The notes beneath the pieces were generated by a model. That model made no database searches, was not told the DNA's origin, and saw only the letters and a program-made list of their open reading frames with translations. From an uncultured Dyadobacter sp. (lineage in GTDB: Bacteria > Bacteroidota > Bacteroidia > Cytophagales > Spirosomataceae), in the NCBI GenBank assembly GCA_946481035.1, contig CAMLNK010000153.1, positions 1 through 7,858 on the forward strand: a stretch of DNA of 7,858 nt, written 5' to 3'. Every line of letters starts with the position of its first letter. Within the stretch, counting starts at the first letter, position 1. Both the position numbers and the translations under genes were made by a program. This document shows, in pieces, positions 6,289-7,858 of the stretch.

Positions 6289-7128
6289 ATGACGCGCGTT
6301 TCAGTCAAGCACAGAATAGACTACAGATACGATCACAAAGTACTTCTGTCCCCACACAGATTCCGCCTTGCTCCACAGCGCGATACCCAGGCGATCATCG
6401 AAGGATACAGGTTTGTTCTGCGGCCCGCTAATCGCCTATACTGGCAACACGATGTTTACGGCAATAAAATGGCACGGGCCGATTTCGATGAGAAAACAGA
6501 TTTTATGTCGGTGGAGGTTACTCTGGAAATCGAGCTGACCAGTTTCAACCCTTTCGATGTGCTAGTCGACGATGAATCGCAGTACTTCCCATTTTTGTAT
6601 CCTTCGATCGTTAAAAATGCTTTGCTGCCATATTTGCAGATCTTAGACAGGAGCTCTGCCCTCACCGCATTCGTTGGCTGCGCTGAAAAGTTTCATGGTG
6701 AAACTCTCTCTTTCTTGGTACAGCTCAATCAGCACGTTTGTAATTATCTCCTTTACGTGCAGAGATTAGAGCCAGGCGTGCAGTCATGCGAGATGACCCT
6801 GAGAACCCGGACTGGTTCTTGCCGCGATTCGGCATGGCTCATGGTTCAGGTGCTGCGACGATTAGGACTGGCAAGCAGGTTTGTATCAGGTTATCTGATA
6901 CAATTAGGTACCACATCGGGCGACTCTGTTGAATTGCATGCCTGGGCAGAAGTGTTCATACCAGGGGCAAGCTGGATTGGTTTGGACACGACCTCAGGCC
7001 TGTTCACCAGTGAAGGCCATATCCCACTTGCGATCGGACCCGGTCCCGAGCAAGTCGCAATTGTAGAAGGACTAACCGAGCCCTGCTCATCTACAATGAC
7101 CTATCAATTTGAACTAACAAATCACTAG
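6289..7128 (+). CDS. Transglutaminase-like protein with bacterial N-terminal domain (279 aa)
   Basis: This protein has the two-domain layout of bacterial transglutaminase-like proteins. An N-terminal beta domain (about residues 1-90) includes HRIDYRYDHKVLLSPHRFRLAPQ near the start and VYGNKMARADF. The transglutaminase core follows. The catalytic triad is complete: Cys178 in RTGSCRDSAWLM, His217 in ELHAWAEVF and Asp233 in WIGLDTTSG. The fold belongs to the papain-like superfamily, and prokaryotic members are mostly thought to be peptidases or amidases rather than cross-linking enzymes, so the reaction is open. There is no signal peptide, so it is probably cytoplasmic. The length of 279 residues is normal for a complete stand-alone member. 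Homologues often sit beside alpha-E and circularly permuted ATP-grasp genes, but none is present here. The gene directly abuts the lysine-rich microprotein gene (TAG then ATG). No terminator is obvious after it. Confidence 0.93.
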   Translation: MTRVSVKHRIDYRYDHKVLLSPHRFRLAPQRDTQAIIEGYRFVLRPANRLYWQHDVYGNKMARADFDEKTDFMSVEVTLEIELTSFNPFDVLVDDESQYFPFLYPSIVKNALLPYLQILDRSSALTAFVGCAEKFHGETLSFLVQLNQHVCNYLLYVQRLEPGVQSCEMTLRTRTGSCRDSAWLMVQVLRRLGLASRFVSGYLIQLGTTSGDSVELHAWAEVFIPGASWIGLDTTSGLFTSEGHIPLAIGPGPEQVAIVEGLTEPCSSTMTYQFELTNH

Positions 7129-7441
7129 ACAGCAACGCCGTTTATCCCAGTTGTCCGAACCTTATCGCTAATCCCTTATCGCGATTGTACCTGGGTTATC
7201 GTTGAGGTAACACAACAATGAATTGTCGCAAGCGAGTACAGACTTTTGATCTTAATCAGAATCCTGAATTTTCTGCATACGCACAAGGTATCATGGGAAA
7301 TAAGCCTTAAACGCCGGCATTATTGTTGCAATAAGTTCAATTTTTTTCAAAATTGCAGAAAGATAAAGGATACCATGGGGTTCGAAATATCCTCAGCGCC
7401 TGTGCTGAAAAGTAAACGTTTAGGCTATACAGACCTCATGA
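7129..7441. other. Gene-poor AT-rich stretch with small repeats and a hairpin
   Basis: No convincing gene is seen here. The pentamer TTATC occurs at 7142, 7162, 7176 and 7196 (spacings 20, 14, 20), including the direct repeat CCTTATCGC at 7160-7168 and 7174-7182. CCCAG (7146-7150) and CTGGG (7191-7195) could pair around an inner ATCGC/GCGAT pair. A perfect 7-bp hairpin, CAATTTT (7338-7344) with AAAATTG (7349-7355) and a TTTC loop, lacks a following T tract, so it is not a standard terminator. An open frame runs to a TGA at 7447-7449, with an ATG at 7375 that gives only 24 codons. It may be the 5' part of a broken gene continued downstream. Confidence 0.5.
7160..7182 (+). repeat. Short direct repeat CCTTATCGC x2
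   Basis: Two identical 9-base units lie at 7160-7168 and 7174-7182 with a 5-base spacer (period 14). They are flanked at 20 bases on each side by further TTATC copies, giving a symmetric set of four. This may be a regulator site array or chance. Confidence 0.45.
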
Positions 7442-7522
7442 AAGTTTGAAATATCGGAAAACAGAACTGGCAAAGAAGGAGAAATAAGCAGGAGTAACAA
7501 TGTCTCTTACGGATACACCTTT

Positions 7523-7753
7523 TTGGCGGAGGTAGAAGATTTTGACATCGAGGACTACATTGAATACATGGACTGGCCCTCTGCCGCGGGACGACATATA
7601 AGAATCTACATAAAAGAAGGCTCTATTTTCTTTTACCTACACGACGAGCTTAAAGACAGATTGTTTCAATTTTCTGCATTAGACCCTTCAAAGCTAAAAA
7701 CAAAAGAAGCTTTTGAAGATATAGTTAAAACCTACCTATTAACAAAACTTTGA
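7523..7753 (+). CDS. Small acidic hypothetical protein, 5' end uncertain
   Basis: I do not recognise this protein. The frame codes for 76 residues from a TTG at 7523, with an ATG only at 7568. It is acidic at the N-terminus (AEVEDFDIEDYIEYMDW), then has a likely beta hairpin (HIRIYIKEGSIFFYLHDE) and a helical, lysine-rich C-terminus ending at a TGA. Amino acid use is protein-like, so it is probably or was a real gene. The start is a problem. The same frame stays open upstream to 7442 (after a TGA at 7439-7441) with no ATG. A well-placed ATG at 7500, preceded by GGAG, is in another frame and stops after 11 codons. A one-base change in the T5 run at 7520-7524 would join that ATG to this frame, and a one-base change near 7441 would join it to the ATG at 7438. 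It may be a frameshifted gene or a sequencing error, or it may use TTG. AT content is higher than in the neighbours, so it may be accessory DNA. Confidence 0.45.
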   Translation: MAEVEDFDIEDYIEYMDWPSAAGRHIRIYIKEGSIFFYLHDELKDRLFQFSALDPSKLKTKEAFEDIVKTYLLTKL

Positions 7754-7858
7754 CAACTTGTCAGATGATGAATGTAGTTACTCTCAACCCTTGAAGGGAA
7801 TATGCGTCCAAATCCGACACCTTATTTTATGTCCGTCTACTTTGTCCCATATCGTTTT

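Noticed and set aside
7246..7449. A 67-codon frame starting at TTG
   Set aside because: It has no good start, odd Cys/Asn/Phe-rich composition and no family resemblance. At most its end belongs to the broken gene discussed for 7375-7753.
7751..7763. TGACA-ACT-TGTCA palindrome at the stop of the last ORF
   Set aside because: A 5-bp stem without a T tract is not a terminator, and there is only one copy, so an operator call is not supported.
7802..7858. Possible start of a gene (ATG at 7802, frame beginning MRPNPTPYFMSVYFVPYRF) running off the window
   Set aside because: Only 19 codons are visible, the AAGGGA upstream is too close to the ATG for a good ribosome site, and no family is recognised. 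It needs sequence beyond the window.

Overview
The window looks like chromosomal DNA of a Bacteroidota member, most likely Cytophagales of the Dyadobacter/Spirosoma kind. The reasons are an A-rich, mostly Shine-Dalgarno-free context before the start codons, a perfect Bacteroidota-type -7 box (TAnnTTTG) before the first gene, and protein families typical of that group. The species call is inference only. I see no rRNA, tRNA, CRISPR array, insertion sequence or phage gene.

Layout: 1-103 is AT-rich leader DNA with a promoter. It is followed by a cold-shock protein (104-295) and a strong intrinsic terminator (321-351). Next on the + strand come a LpxL/HtrB-type lipid acyltransferase (362-1288) and, 9 bases later, a long-form GH130 glycosidase/phosphorylase (1298-2770). 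The GH130 gene meets a - strand pair tail to tail, and the two stop codons overlap within CTAA. The - strand pair is a GT4 glycosyltransferase (2767-3777) and, upstream of it and coupled by an ATGA overlap, a 747-residue GT4 fused to an alpha/alpha six-hairpin (toroid) domain (3774-6017). A divergent intergenic region (6018-6174) carries the same 11-base motif before both outgoing genes. To its right, on the + strand, a 37-residue lysine-rich microprotein (6175-6288) ends directly against the start of a transglutaminase-like protein (6289-7128). The rest is AT-rich and poorly coding, with one small unrecognised ORF (7523-7753) whose 5' end looks frameshifted or misread.

How the genes may work together: the GH130 enzyme and the two GT4 proteins form a compact, probably cytoplasmic carbohydrate locus. 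GH130 enzymes characterised so far act on beta-mannosides, mostly by phosphorolysis, so a manno-oligosaccharide or beta-mannan type glycan that is built by the GT4 enzymes and turned over by the GH130 enzyme is the leading hypothesis. The toroid domain fused to the larger GT4 could supply a second glycan-processing activity. The acyltransferase belongs to outer-membrane lipid A assembly and shares a transcription unit with the GH130 gene. The transglutaminase-like gene and its microprotein form a separate unit. No substrate can be proved from sequence alone.
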